Part shown: positions 1 through 9,519 of the stretch, piece by piece | Numbering within the stretch: position 1 is the first letter of the stretch | How the letters are laid out: every line of letters begins with the position of its first letter | Assembly (NCBI GenBank): GCA_037783545.1 | Contig: JBBELK010000052.1 | Coordinates: forward strand, 434,001-498,000 | Direction: 5' to 3' | Source: Henricia sp. BOLD:AAB3569 | Lineage: Eukaryota; Echinodermata; Asteroidea; Spinulosida; Echinasteridae | Length of the DNA: 64,000 nt | Program-made: the position numbers and the translations under genes | The notes under the pieces: generated by a model | The model's database searches: none | What the model saw: only the letters and a program-made list of their open reading frames with translations | What the model was told of the DNA's origin: nothing

Positions 1-1284
1 CATATATCGGCGTTAAAACTGGCTGGAATTAACAGCAACTGAGAATCTGATCAGATGCCAAAAACACTCTTGCAGGTTTCTGGAACTAAAAATCAACAGT
101 TGCTCATGTTCTACTATTCGGAAATTACAGTAGTTTCATACAGATTCGCTCAGTTCCTGTGATGCATGTGCACCTACATACATCACAGGATTACATGACA
201 AAACATGGCAGGCGAATGAGTTGCAGGTGGGCGCTGATGCAAGACGCTCGCGGATGGGATGCTTGGGGGGTGGGTGGGGGAAACAATGAAAGGGACAAAC
301 CGGCTTTGTTGGGCTATTTTTGGATCGAAATAGACCCATACATGATTCTGAAAGTCTTTCCGAAATAGACTGAAGAGAACCTGAAGAGAAACCAACAAAT
401 TTGGCTGTTTTCCGGCATTTAAAAAAAAATCAAGGTCACGTGATAACTAGATTTCTGTTTCGGATAAATCATGTGTCCTTGGAGTTAGTTTTATTTCCAG
501 CCGCATGGCCGTGTGATAGTTCCTGGAGTTTTTTACTGCATCAAATACAGCTCCGATTTTTTTCCAAAATATGAGTATTTGACAAAAGAGACTATTTATT
601 CAGGTTATGAAACAAAGTTAAACATAACTCTGAAAAATCGAACATAAAATTTTGACACAAAGTCTGAGGAACCGAAGCGAGTTCCACCGTGGACAGTCTA
701 CCGGACAATGTGACATTTAGCCCCACGGCACACACACATTGGGACTGGTACGCGCTACAGTGCCGTGAACTACAATTGTACGTTCATGAAGACAAACCAT
801 AAATGTCAGCTCCTCTACAGAAAACGGAAAAACCCATTTGGTTGTCCAGGCTGTCCAGTGAAATCTGCAGCAGAAAATGAGAGATATCCAAAGCAAAAAG
901 CTGCCAAGTGAAGAGTGAATCGTTAGTCTCGCGCGACAGTGAATGGCTGGTAAAGTGATAACTAGACTATTTACTATTTTTATTAATTGTAAGCTTTTGT
1001 GGTTAATTACGGGACATTTTGAAATTTTTTTTTCACAAGGACTATCACAAAATTATTGTCAAGGATGCTTCATCACTAATTTATGTAAACAGTAGGCCGT
1101 TGTGTACCTTTAATACTTGCAAAAATTCACAGTATCGACTCCTGTTCATTTGGTACTATGGTTACCAGCATAGGGAAGAATCCAACACCACACAGTCACT
1201 TGATTTTGATCAAACCGCTTCCTTCTCGTAACTGAATTACACACGTTAACATTGTAACTTATAGCTAATGTCGTTTCTACACAG
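1..1284 (+). other. RPRD2: RPRD2 intron, 3' part; no exon seen
   Basis: No reading frame here resembles RPRD2 or another known protein. The stretch ends in a pyrimidine-containing acceptor, TTTCTACACAG, at 1274-1284, immediately before the first recognisable exon. The CTD-interaction-domain exons that should precede it must lie upstream of the window. I see no named repeat in this stretch; the short ORFs are open by chance. Confidence 0.5.
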
Positions 1285-1411
1285 CATAATGAAGTGCCAG
1301 TAGTCATTGAGCAGCTGGCAAGGTATGAAGGCGAGGTGGAGCTCAAATACAGACAGCTGGGGATGCTGAATGTTGACGTAGCTAGCACAGAGACTATAAT
1401 GCAGCTGAAAG
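1285..1411 (+). CDS. RPRD2: RPRD2 internal exon (start of the coiled-coil region)
   Basis: The exon is flanked by a CTACACAG acceptor and a GTTAGT donor. In phase 0 it encodes 42 residues beginning HNEVPVVIEQLARYEGEVEL and containing LNVDVASTETIMQLK, then one spare base, so it exits in phase 1. From family knowledge, this matches the segment just after the CID in RPRD2, where VELK-x-QL and VDV-STET are conserved. It is the first RPRD2 exon visible here, so the protein is partial at its N-terminus. The frame joins exactly to the next exon, with a spliced Asp codon. It is too short to stand out as an ORF and was found by splice sites plus family resemblance. Confidence 0.88.
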
Positions 1412-2194
1412 GTTAGTGCTGTACAAAACCGGCAAGTTTAGGCTACAGTTCAAGTTTGGCAAGCATTAAACATGCTTTCACTGGTCAAATAACTAAAATG
1501 ATAACGATAATGGATGGTGTTATCTTATGTAGCGCACATATCCACCTAGTCTCGTACCCTGACCTGCCGTGGATGCTCGCACATCAGGTCTGGGCACATG
1601 CAGTGAGAGTTCATCTCGGATTGGTTGAACACGATGCCCATTCTGAGCCGTCGTTGACAGTACCGGTACGTACACTGCTATTGGCCATGCGATCAAAGTC
1701 GGGTGCCAAAGGATCGTGCGATATGACGCGGCATGGCGCTACCAGTATATACAGTACAGATACTAGACTCCGTCAGTGTTTTAAATGCTATGCGTAATTT
1801 GTTGCGATTGCATTTGACCGAGATTGGAGGGGAATTCTTATTGTTTGACGAGGGACAACGCCATAAAGATGTGCCAGTTACTAAATAAAAATCATGTAAT
1901 GTGATGAAAGCGAAGAAGGTATGTGTCATGTTTCTCGCAAAGACCATTTGGTGTGTGTGTGGCAGTATAAATGTGTGTGCAGCTTTTCGAGCTTTACCCG
2001 CGCGTGGTTATGAATGAGCAAAAACCTTTGTGGGGGTTCTGCAACGAAATTCATTGCAGGCCTTAACCAATCAGCGATGAGCTCTCTTCCCCTGTGCCCA
2101 GGCCTAATCATCCACAGCAGGTCTGGGTTACCATTATTAGGAACCACCTACACATGATACATTCCTAGTCAGGTGACATCTACATGTACGGCAG

Positions 2195-2262
2195 CCAAAC
2201 AGCCAGAGACACCGGGGAATCCCTTACTCTTCACAAAAGAATGCTCTAGGATCTTTTAAAGG
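2195..2262 (-). repeat. Fragment of the same SINE, reversed
   Basis: Read on the minus strand it matches the SINE segment CCAGAGCATTCTTTCGTGAA through CCCCGGTGTCTCTGGC found at about 16746-16795 and 31768-31823. It lies in RPRD2 intron 1412-3193; the rest of that intron shows nothing else I can name. Confidence 0.6.
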
Positions 2263-3193
2263 CCCTGTAGATGATCTGTTTTTGAGCGATTCTGCGAATA
2301 AAACCATTATAAATCAAAAGAAAGACATCAACAAACTCATCCGAAGAAATTTCAGCTTTGTCAAATGTACCATCTTTAAAAAAACCATGAAAATCCATAT
2401 GCGTTTTCCTGGTCTTGGCGAGGTGTTTCAAATATTCGTTCTCAGTGGATCGGATACACTCTGTGGCTTGCGTCATGCACTCTGTGGTGCACATCATATA
2501 CTGCGTGTGCGCGCGATCCATAAAAATGCATCGCGTTGGAACACGCACACACAGTACACAGCGCCCATGCATTTTGGACCGCGTAGATGCGAACCAAAAA
2601 TAAGTAAATTGTTTGCAAACGATCTAAATAATTTCATCTTTATGTATTATTTTCTGGTAAAATTATATCATTTTGAGCGGAAACCTTTCAATGGGTAGTT
2701 GCTATTAATTCAATCTTTACTTTCAGAACTTTTCCCCTGTAAACTCGTCGATTACTTTTTGTGGTCATTGCAAATGATCCACTGGGCCTTTAAGTGCATT
2801 ACTCTTTAAAATAGTGCATCCCCATTCTGGAAAATTTTGTAATTTTGTTATTACACAACTTTGAGGTTCAAAGAAGCGTGTTCAGATCACATTTCTGAGC
2901 ACCTTCTTTTTTCCCCATGGGTGTTGAGATTTTTGTACCACATCATTTGCCATATTTGTCTCATTACTACATGTATTCTGAAATATTTTCAACGATATAA
3001 AAACAAAAATTGTTTTGCAAACTAATTTATCTGTTCCATAAAGCAGTGCAGTAATCACACCAACCTTTTTGCTTTCACAGCCAAATTGGAGATTGCAAAT
3101 TTCCTGTTTTCTTCCCCTGGACAAGCTCCTTTAACTAAAAAGTCAATGGGAACACAACCTGATTGGTTCTTGTTTTGTTTTTGCTTTTTGTAG

Positions 3194-3369
3194 ATCGGGC
3201 AGGTGGAAAGCGTTTCTCTCAGCAGTTTGAAGACTCAGCCGTTAAGCTTGAGGACTATGTGACCTCCCTCACCAAGGAGGTAGAGCTCCGCAGGAAACTC
3301 CTAGACCTGCTGCAGAAGAGCGAGATGTTCTACGAGGCACAGTATGGTGAAGCCAAGATTGTTGCCAAT
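3194..3369 (+). CDS. RPRD2: RPRD2 internal exon (coiled-coil region)
   Basis: Acceptor TTTTTGTAG and donor GTAAGT flank 176 bases. With the spare base of the previous exon these make 59 codons ending in phase 0. The product includes GGKRFSQQFEDSAVKLEDYV and FYEAQYGEAKIVAN, a heptad-rich helical segment typical of RPRD2 (GGK-F-FE and FYEAQY-VKVVAN in vertebrates, from family knowledge). In RPRD proteins this coiled coil mediates dimerisation next to the CTD-binding CID. The donor is peculiar: a transposon-like foldback element begins at intron base 7 (3376), and the last four bases of the donor consensus, AAGT, look like its target-site duplication. The open frame that begins at 3163 upstream of the acceptor is intron read-through, not a start. 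Confidence 0.92.
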
Positions 3370-3375
3370 GTAAGT

Positions 3376-3809
3376 GGGTCTTTCCACAGTAAAGGGGGCA
3401 TTTTGGCAACACAGACCATATTTTCGAGGAAATACCTTTGTCTGGTCTCAAAATAAAATAAATAAGTTTCAGTTGTTCTGAAGAGATAACTTAGGCCCAG
3501 AAGGGTTACAAATAGTGTGACAACATGCCTTTCTAAAAACCCTGTGTACAAATTTTCAATATATGCTCGTAACCGGGACGGACACTTGTGTTACATTTTA
3601 GGCTGTCCCGGTTACGAGCGTATATTGGAAATTTGTACACAGGGTATTTAGAAAGGCATGTTGTCACACTATTTGTAACCCTTTTGGGGCCTAAGTTATC
3701 TCTTCGGAACAACTGAAACTTATTTCTTTTATTTTGAGACCCGACAAAGGTATTTTCTGGAAAATATGGTCTGTGTTGCCAAAATGCCCCCTTTACTGTG
3801 GAAAGACTC
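3376..3809. mobile_element. Foldback MITE with GGGTCTTTC-type ends (copy 1)
   Basis: A 434-bp near-palindrome. The left end GGGTCTTTCCACAGTAAAGG is matched in reverse by the right end (ACTGTGGAAAGACTC), and the arms pair almost throughout around a centre near 3590. Flanks AAGT (3372-3375) and AAAT (3810-3813) suggest a 4-bp target duplication with one change. No transposase is encoded. Related copies lie at about 57090-57513 and 59478-59756, the latter with an internal deletion. The superfamily is not assigned. Confidence 0.8.
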
Positions 3810-4311
3810 AAATCACTGTTGCTATTATTAAACCAGGGATGTCGAGCCCTATGGCATAATGAGGAATTGTTCCATGTTTCAAAATAACATGAAATATCTG
3901 TCAACCATAACGCCATATCTGAGAAGTGGCAGTGTTATAAGTATAAATGTTCATAGGGGTCATTTTTTTCAGACAAATCAAAACAATTGGTGTTACGCAT
4001 GGGACATTCTCTGGTTGACGTGAAAAGCATTACGCATGGGATACATGAGTACATGTATTTCCAAAATAACATTTCCAGAATGAAATTTGTGGGTACACTT
4101 AAGCTTGGCAATGCCCAATACACATGACGTTTCATGAAAACAGGTGAAATACAATGTAACTGACAGTTGTCACTAAACAACTGTCATATTGAGACATCCT
4201 ACATAAGAATAAAAATTACATTATTTGGTGTGGTGCCTACATGTAATCCCCATTGAAATGATGATTGAAATAAAGATGAAAACCAAACATGGGACGAGAG
4301 AAAAATTGTAT

Positions 4312-4382
4312 GGGTCTTGAGATTCAAACACAAGACCTCCAACTCTACGGGCAGATGCTCTACCAGCTGAGTTATAAGGCAC
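4312..4382 (-). repeat. tRNA-derived SINE head (degenerate)
   Basis: On the minus strand the sequence has an A-box-like AACTCAGCTGGTAGAGC and a B-box-like GTGTTTGAATCTC, with the spacing of a tRNA gene. The anticodon stem does not pair, so this is a tRNA-derived repeat or tRNA pseudogene rather than a working tRNA. It lies in an RPRD2 intron. Confidence 0.5.
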
Positions 4383-5511
4383 AGTGGTCTACTCTCTAAG
4401 GTTTTGTCTCCAACTCCAAACGCTGCATGGGTGTGCAGAGAGTGATAAATGGGCATTCCAATGAAGCCAAATGTTTTCACGTACCTGATTTCATACTGTA
4501 GTTATGATGGGAGAAAGATATATAAATGTGTTATGGGAAGAGAAGCAAAATCGGTATAATTTCATTTTTCACATGTACTGTACTTCTATTTCGTGATTTT
4601 GCCGTTTAGGGACTTTCTCCTCAGGGAAGACACACAAATCTAACTGCCGGTACTGACAGCGGTACCGCCGTTTGTTCCAGTGGTACCGCCTGCATGAAGG
4701 GAGGAAGATTGCGGTTTCTCCCTTCATGCCATCCTGAGATATCAGGGAATTTCCACTCTGCAAAGCGAAGTAACAATACCCTAAGGAAACACACGCAAAT
4801 CTGTGGAGTGAGCCGGCTGTTGTCTTGAGCCAACTCACGCCGGAGTCTTGATGTAATTTAATCAATTCGGTCATGTTATGCCGAAAAGAAACGATTTCTA
4901 TACTTTCCAGAAATTGTATTGGGTTCCGTTCCTTATGACTGTCCCATTCCTATCAAACTTTCAAACGACGATCTTAATTTACTCCGCAGTTTTTCAAATT
5001 AATAACAGGGATGCATGCTGACGAATGTAATGGAACGGATTCCCCAGTATGCTTTAAATAGCAGCCAATCGTCGACGCGGACAACGGCCAGCATTACCGA
5101 GTACATGTATCACATGCATGCACGGTGTTTACAATCTGCGCGCGTTACATTTGAATACCTGCAATCATGCTGCAATGCACTGCCAAGCGTCCTGATTGGT
5201 CCAGCAGAGGCGACAAGATTTCTGTCGCTAGTCCCACCGCGAAATGGGGCCTTTTTCAACAGGGCCACTGTACGCAGGAGTTAGGGAGTGCGTTAAAGGG
5301 GCACTGTTGCAAGAGGATGCCTTCATGCAGGCGGTATCGCTAAAAAAAATGCCAGTCCCGCTGCCGGTTAGATCTGTGTGTCTTCCCTTATTGCAGTGAC
5401 AGGTCACACATTGTTTCGTTTATCAGGTTGCTCATCCATGCAACACTGAGAGAATGCTGTGCCTAGAAAGCTGAATTTTTGAGACCTGATTTTGTGTTTT
5501 CTCAATTGTAG

Positions 5512-5632
5512 GCCTATAAAAACTTTGGGATGCGAGTAGCAACCCTCAAGAAAAGACTGGAAGAGCACAAATCATTGCTGCCAGATCCCTTCAGCCCCAT
5601 CCCATCTCCCACGATGGATGCTCCATCACCTG
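5512..5632 (+). CDS. RPRD2: RPRD2 internal exon (end of coiled coil, MDAPSP linker)
   Basis: Acceptor CTCAATTGTAG and donor GTAAGT flank 40 codons plus one base. The product reads AYKNFGMRVATLKKRLEEHK, then SLLPDPFSPIPSPTMDAPSP. From family knowledge this is a signature RPRD2 junction: AYK-FANRV-LKKKL, then LPDP and PSPSMDAPSP. The helical region ends at LPDP and the rest is Ser/Pro-rich linker. Phase 0 in and phase 1 out agree with both neighbours. An unlabelled ORF scan misses this exon. Confidence 0.92.
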
Positions 5633-6027
5633 GTAAGTCAACTGATCACTTACAGCTGTGTCATTGATATCATTAGAGATTGCCGCACACCTTTGCAATT
5701 TAGCAGCTCACAACGGTGTAGAATTTTCCCTCCTTGCAATGCGTGGCATTGCCACTCAGATTCAGATTAACTTTATTAGCCATGTAAGTTAAAAAACAAA
5801 CATGAAATTTTTATCCTGGTGTAAAAAACAATAAAATTACAGTAAAGACAGCTGCTGTCCGCACTTATAAAAAAAACACTTTAAAAACATTACAAAATAG
5901 TACAAATGCCCTAAACACAAAAATAATAAGAGATTGACATGCACACACACCAAAAATTAAAAATAAACATTCCCTGGCAAGCGGTTTTGCAAATGAACCC
6001 AACCTTACCTTAGCGAGTTAGGTTATT

Positions 6028-6251
6028 AGTGAGGTTTCGGTCGCATACGGTTAGGTAAAACGACGACTATTAGTGAATTTCACGTCATCGATTTGTGCGT
6101 ACTTGTGGCGTTTACACAAATATCCCAAGTGTTGTTTTGTTGTTTACACTGATAGCAACGCCTCTACATATTAGTGAAAAACGGACAGCGAAAGGTAACG
6201 GTTTGGCTAATCGTAGTCGTTATCACTAACCGTGCACACCGAAACCTCACT
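6028..6251. mobile_element. MITE with AGTGAGGTTTCGGT ends and ATT duplication
   Basis: Terminal inverted repeats AGTGAGGTTTCGGT (left) and ACCGAAACCTCACT (right) bound 224 bp. Both are flanked by ATT (6025-6027, 6252-6254). Further matches follow inside the ends (ACGGTTAG-type words). It is non-autonomous, with no ORF, and lies in RPRD2 intron 5633-7713. Confidence 0.75.
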
Positions 6252-6611
6252 ATTATCATCTAACAAACTGTTATTTAAGTAAATTGCACTAGGTAAAAAT
6301 GAATGCAAATGGCGATTTGTTTTCTTCAAGGAAGGGACAATCCTCCCAGGCCTGCTAAAAATCACATATATGGAAACAATGGATGGGTATTATCTGTGTA
6401 AATAATTCCAAGTTTAGCCAACAGAGCTTTCTCATACATCTCATCAAGCTCCTTAACACTCAAGACTTATGTTTGGTGACTGAAGTTAACGCGATTAGTC
6501 TAAAATCGTTTAGTTCAGTCGGTCGAGCTTGTTTTGGGATTGGAACAATAGTTAAGGCTTTCCAGTAGAGTGGAACCACAAGCAAGTCAATGAGAAGAGA
6601 GTTGTATAAAG

Positions 6612-7295
6612 CAGGGATGCCAGTCTTCCGGGTATTGCCGGAATTCCGGCTTTTTCTTATTTTGGGAAGGAAAAAAAGGCAAAGCCTTTTTTCCAGGCCG
6701 GAAAAATAAACGGCCGGAAATATTATTTTCAAATATTTAAGTCCAAAAAAACGTGGAAAATTGTCTCACTTACTGATCAACTATGTCCGGATATGCCCTA
6801 TGTCATGTATGTACAGCCTATGTACATGATTTGCACACATGCAGTATGTCTGTATCCCGGCCATAATCATTCACGGCTAAAGTACCACGAAACCAGACTA
6901 TTGATCAGAAGTACATATAGAGGGCGCTGTATCCATTCAACAGTGGTTGCATTGCATACTGTCAATGTAAAGTACATACTGTTCAGTGTCTGTGCTGCAG
7001 GCAAACACGTACGTACCAGTACGCGCTTGTTCTCCCAAACAATCGTGGACGTTTTAGGGAGGTCTAACAAAGAGAACAATATCGTCCGCGATTGGCAAGC
7101 GAACGTCCGCGATTCGCTCCTGTACAAAACCAACGAGAGTAAGGAAAAATAGACTATGTCCAAACAAAAGAGGAACAAAGGGACGTCCACGATTGTCAGT
7201 GAGTTCACACCTAGTAGTACGTACGTACATACATACATTCAGTTATGATAGTGGATTTTTTCCGGACCTGATTGTAAGAGCCACTGGCATCCCTG
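6612..7295. mobile_element. hAT-like MITE with CAGGGATGCCAGT ends
   Basis: Perfect 13-bp terminal inverted repeats, CAGGGATGCCAGT at 6612-6624 and ACTGGCATCCCTG at 7283-7295, enclose 684 bp. Both sides carry the direct repeat ATAAAG (6606-6611 and 7296-7301). CAGGG starts are typical of hAT elements, but hAT duplications are usually 8 bp, so the assignment is tentative. No transposase frame is seen. It lies in an RPRD2 intron. Confidence 0.75.
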
Positions 7296-7713
7296 ATAAA
7301 GTCTTCTATGTGACCCGCTGTGCAAAAATGACTCCAAGTGTGAGTCCTGATAGTTCAAGTCCTTGATAATGATCACTCAAGTCTTGACTTGAACCCTACA
7401 GCTCCGTCTGTCTTGTCTTTTTGTCCTCTGCGACATAATTGTACATTTTCCCCCAAGAAACATGCTTGTTTGCATCACCCAGTCACCAGGACGCACTGGG
7501 TATAACCAAAACGTAGCTTTCTCTGCTTTCAACATGCTCAAGGAATATGGCAAAAATAACAGGCATCTTGCTTTTTGTTCTTCAGTAGAAACATGCCTAT
7601 TTTCAGGATAATTTTAAATAATGTGTGAATAATCATTAGAAGCATGCAGAATATTCCTATGTACTTTTTGGCCTTCTTTTTGCTTTATTCTTCAACCTGT
7701 TCTGTACCCACAG

Positions 7714-7809
7714 GGGCAACCCCTCCAAGAGATCCAAACTCGGACAGCATTGAGGTTGAAGACATGGAACTATCAGATGAAGATGACAAGAAAGAGGCTT
7801 CTATTATTG
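7714..7809 (+). CDS. RPRD2: RPRD2 internal exon (acidic VEDMELSD motif)
   Basis: A 96-bp exon between acceptor TGTACCCACAG and donor GTTAGT, phase 1 in and out. It encodes GATPPRDPNSDSIEVEDMEL followed by SDEDDKKEASII. The VEDMELSD-EDD run is a strong RPRD2 signature (from family knowledge). The exon forms the acidic linker between the coiled coil and the long disordered tail. Confidence 0.92.
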
Positions 7810-7995
7810 GTTAGTGTTCGATCCATGATGGTTTATAACGTTGCGTGTGCACACGGGCAGGCATGGGTAGAACCACACAAGGCCAAATAATATAGTTTTT
7901 GGCAAGCTGCATGCCTATGTAACACCAATTTCCGTTTGTCTGTTTGTCGATCTGTCCTGCCATCCACATAAACATGTTAGTTTTTGGCCCCTTAA

Positions 7996-8659
7996 ACCCC
8001 TTTCACACACGGATGAGATGCCGGATGGCTGGACTGGCACCATTCGTGATGATCCCTGATCACCATATAGAAGCCGACTTGACCTCCAACTGCATCCTTG
8101 GCCATCTGACCTTGTCCATCTGACCTTGTCAAGCTGGATGGACGAAAAAATTAGCGTGTTAAATTTTTCTCCCGGGATCTCTCTGAAGAAACGATCCGTG
8201 TTGATGCCGGAAGCCTCCGTGAAGCCACCGAAATGTCCATTTGCGCCTTGTATCTGAGAGTTAAACTTTTATTCCGGAGAGCTCAGATAATGCCGGAAGG
8301 GCATAAGGAAGGGCCTCTAGGACGTCATTTTAAATGCATCGTGAGGCCGCACCGGCTACAGTCCGGCGACAATCGGGAAAGTCCGCCTGGAGACCGTCTT
8401 GGTCCTTGTAGGCAACAAGTGAATGCGTCTTTTTCCGTACGTTCTGGCTTCGGTCCCGCGCCATCTGCGCATAGAGCGGGAATGTCTCAGGTAAGGACCA
8501 GCTACCGACCGAGGTCTGCCGTGAAGAGACCCTAGTTATCCATCCGCCCGCCGTGCTCAGAACAGCTTTGATGACGTCACACCGGATCTCTCCGGATCGG
8601 GATGGGCACAATTTCTCAGTATCATCCGGCTTCTCATTCGTGAATGTGTGAAAGGGGCT
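7996..8659. mobile_element. TTAA-flanked MITE with AGCCCCTTTCACACA ends
   Basis: Left end ACCCCTTTCACACA and right end, read in reverse, AGCCCCTTTCACACA bound 664 bp. TTAA flanks each side (7992-7995, 8660-8663). Subterminal GATGAGATGCCGGATG-like words repeat in inverse orientation. TTAA duplications are typical of piggyBac and Kolobok groups. There is no transposase ORF; it lies in the intron after the VEDMELSD exon. Confidence 0.75.
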
Positions 8660-8754
8660 TTAACTAATAAACACATGATGGTGGGTGACAAGGGTTTGGG
8701 CGATGGGCATGGAGTGATGGGGGTGGTGGCACTGGGGTGGCTGACAGAGGTGAG

Positions 8755-8940
8755 GAGGAGGTGGGGGGTGGGGGGGGGGGGACAGGGGCAGAGTGGAGGG
8801 GGGGGGGGGGGGGGGGGGGGGGCAGGGGAGATAGGGGACAAAGAGAGGATGACAAATAGAGGGGTGTGAGTAGAGAGGATGGCTTGGGGTTGGGGTGGGG
8901 GGTGGGATTGAGGATGGGGGACTGGAACAAGTAGGATGTT
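8755..8940 (+). repeat. G-rich low-complexity tract with 12-G and 25-G runs
   Basis: The + strand is almost all G with some A, including uninterrupted G runs at 8770-8781 and 8798-8822. The tract lies in an RPRD2 intron on the coding strand, so the pre-mRNA would carry it. The proline-rich minus-strand ORFs here are only the complement of poly-G. Confidence 0.9.
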
Positions 8941-9274
8941 TTTTTAACATGAATTATAGACGGTGCCCTCTGACGTCACAGCAAACCAAAAATGCCTGGC
9001 ATTATGCGCACGCATCATGTTTTGCATAAATTTGGTTTAGGAATGAGGTCGCATGTCAACTCATCTTTGAATTTTGTGACCTTTGGCATCATTACCAAAC
9101 CAAATTTATGCAAAACAAGATGCGTGCGCATAACGGAGACCAATCTTCAACAGAGGGCAGTTTAGATATAAACAAAGAGCACATCGTCTATACATTGTAC
9201 ATCCCTGTGGTAACCTCGTTGAGTGTTAAAATGCTGTTTTAGATTGTTTCACACATGTACTTGTCATTCTGCAG

Positions 9275-9379
9275 CTGTTTCCTCTGTGGGATCACGAAGA
9301 GTACGCCGAGCAGCCAGAAGCAAGATTGCTACTACTACATCCTCCACATCTGGTATTAGTCACATCAGTACGATCACAG
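9275..9379 (+). CDS. RPRD2: RPRD2 internal exon (basic/Ser-Thr-rich linker)
   Basis: A 105-bp exon between acceptor TCATTCTGCAG and donor GTACAT, phase 1 in and out, encoding AVSSVGSRRVRRAARSKIAT followed by TTSSTSGISHISTIT. Support is the phase match, good splice sites and continuity of the low-complexity linker. It has no domain. The RRVRRAARSK cluster could be a nuclear localisation signal, but that is inference. This is the least certain internal exon because it lacks a conserved motif; it might also be alternatively spliced, since skipping it keeps the frame. Confidence 0.75.
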
Positions 9380-9519
9380 GTACATTATTAATCTGTAAAA
9401 TTGCCAGAAAGTGTTTGAAACCAGCTGGGCTTTAACCGTCCATTTAACACCACCCATGTGACAGCCGGCAAGAAAGTATGAACTGCCAAAGTAAATTTAC
9501 AAATTTCTTATAATTGCAG

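Noticed and set aside
4618..5392. A complete TIR element joining AGACACACARATCT segments
   Set aside because: The segments at 4626-4700 and 5310-5392 are inverse and similar, but no sharp ends or target duplication could be set and an extra partial copy at 4779 confuses it. Left unassigned.
8557..8950. Proline-rich minus-strand ORFs
   Set aside because: They are the complement of a G-rich low-complexity tract inside an RPRD2 intron.
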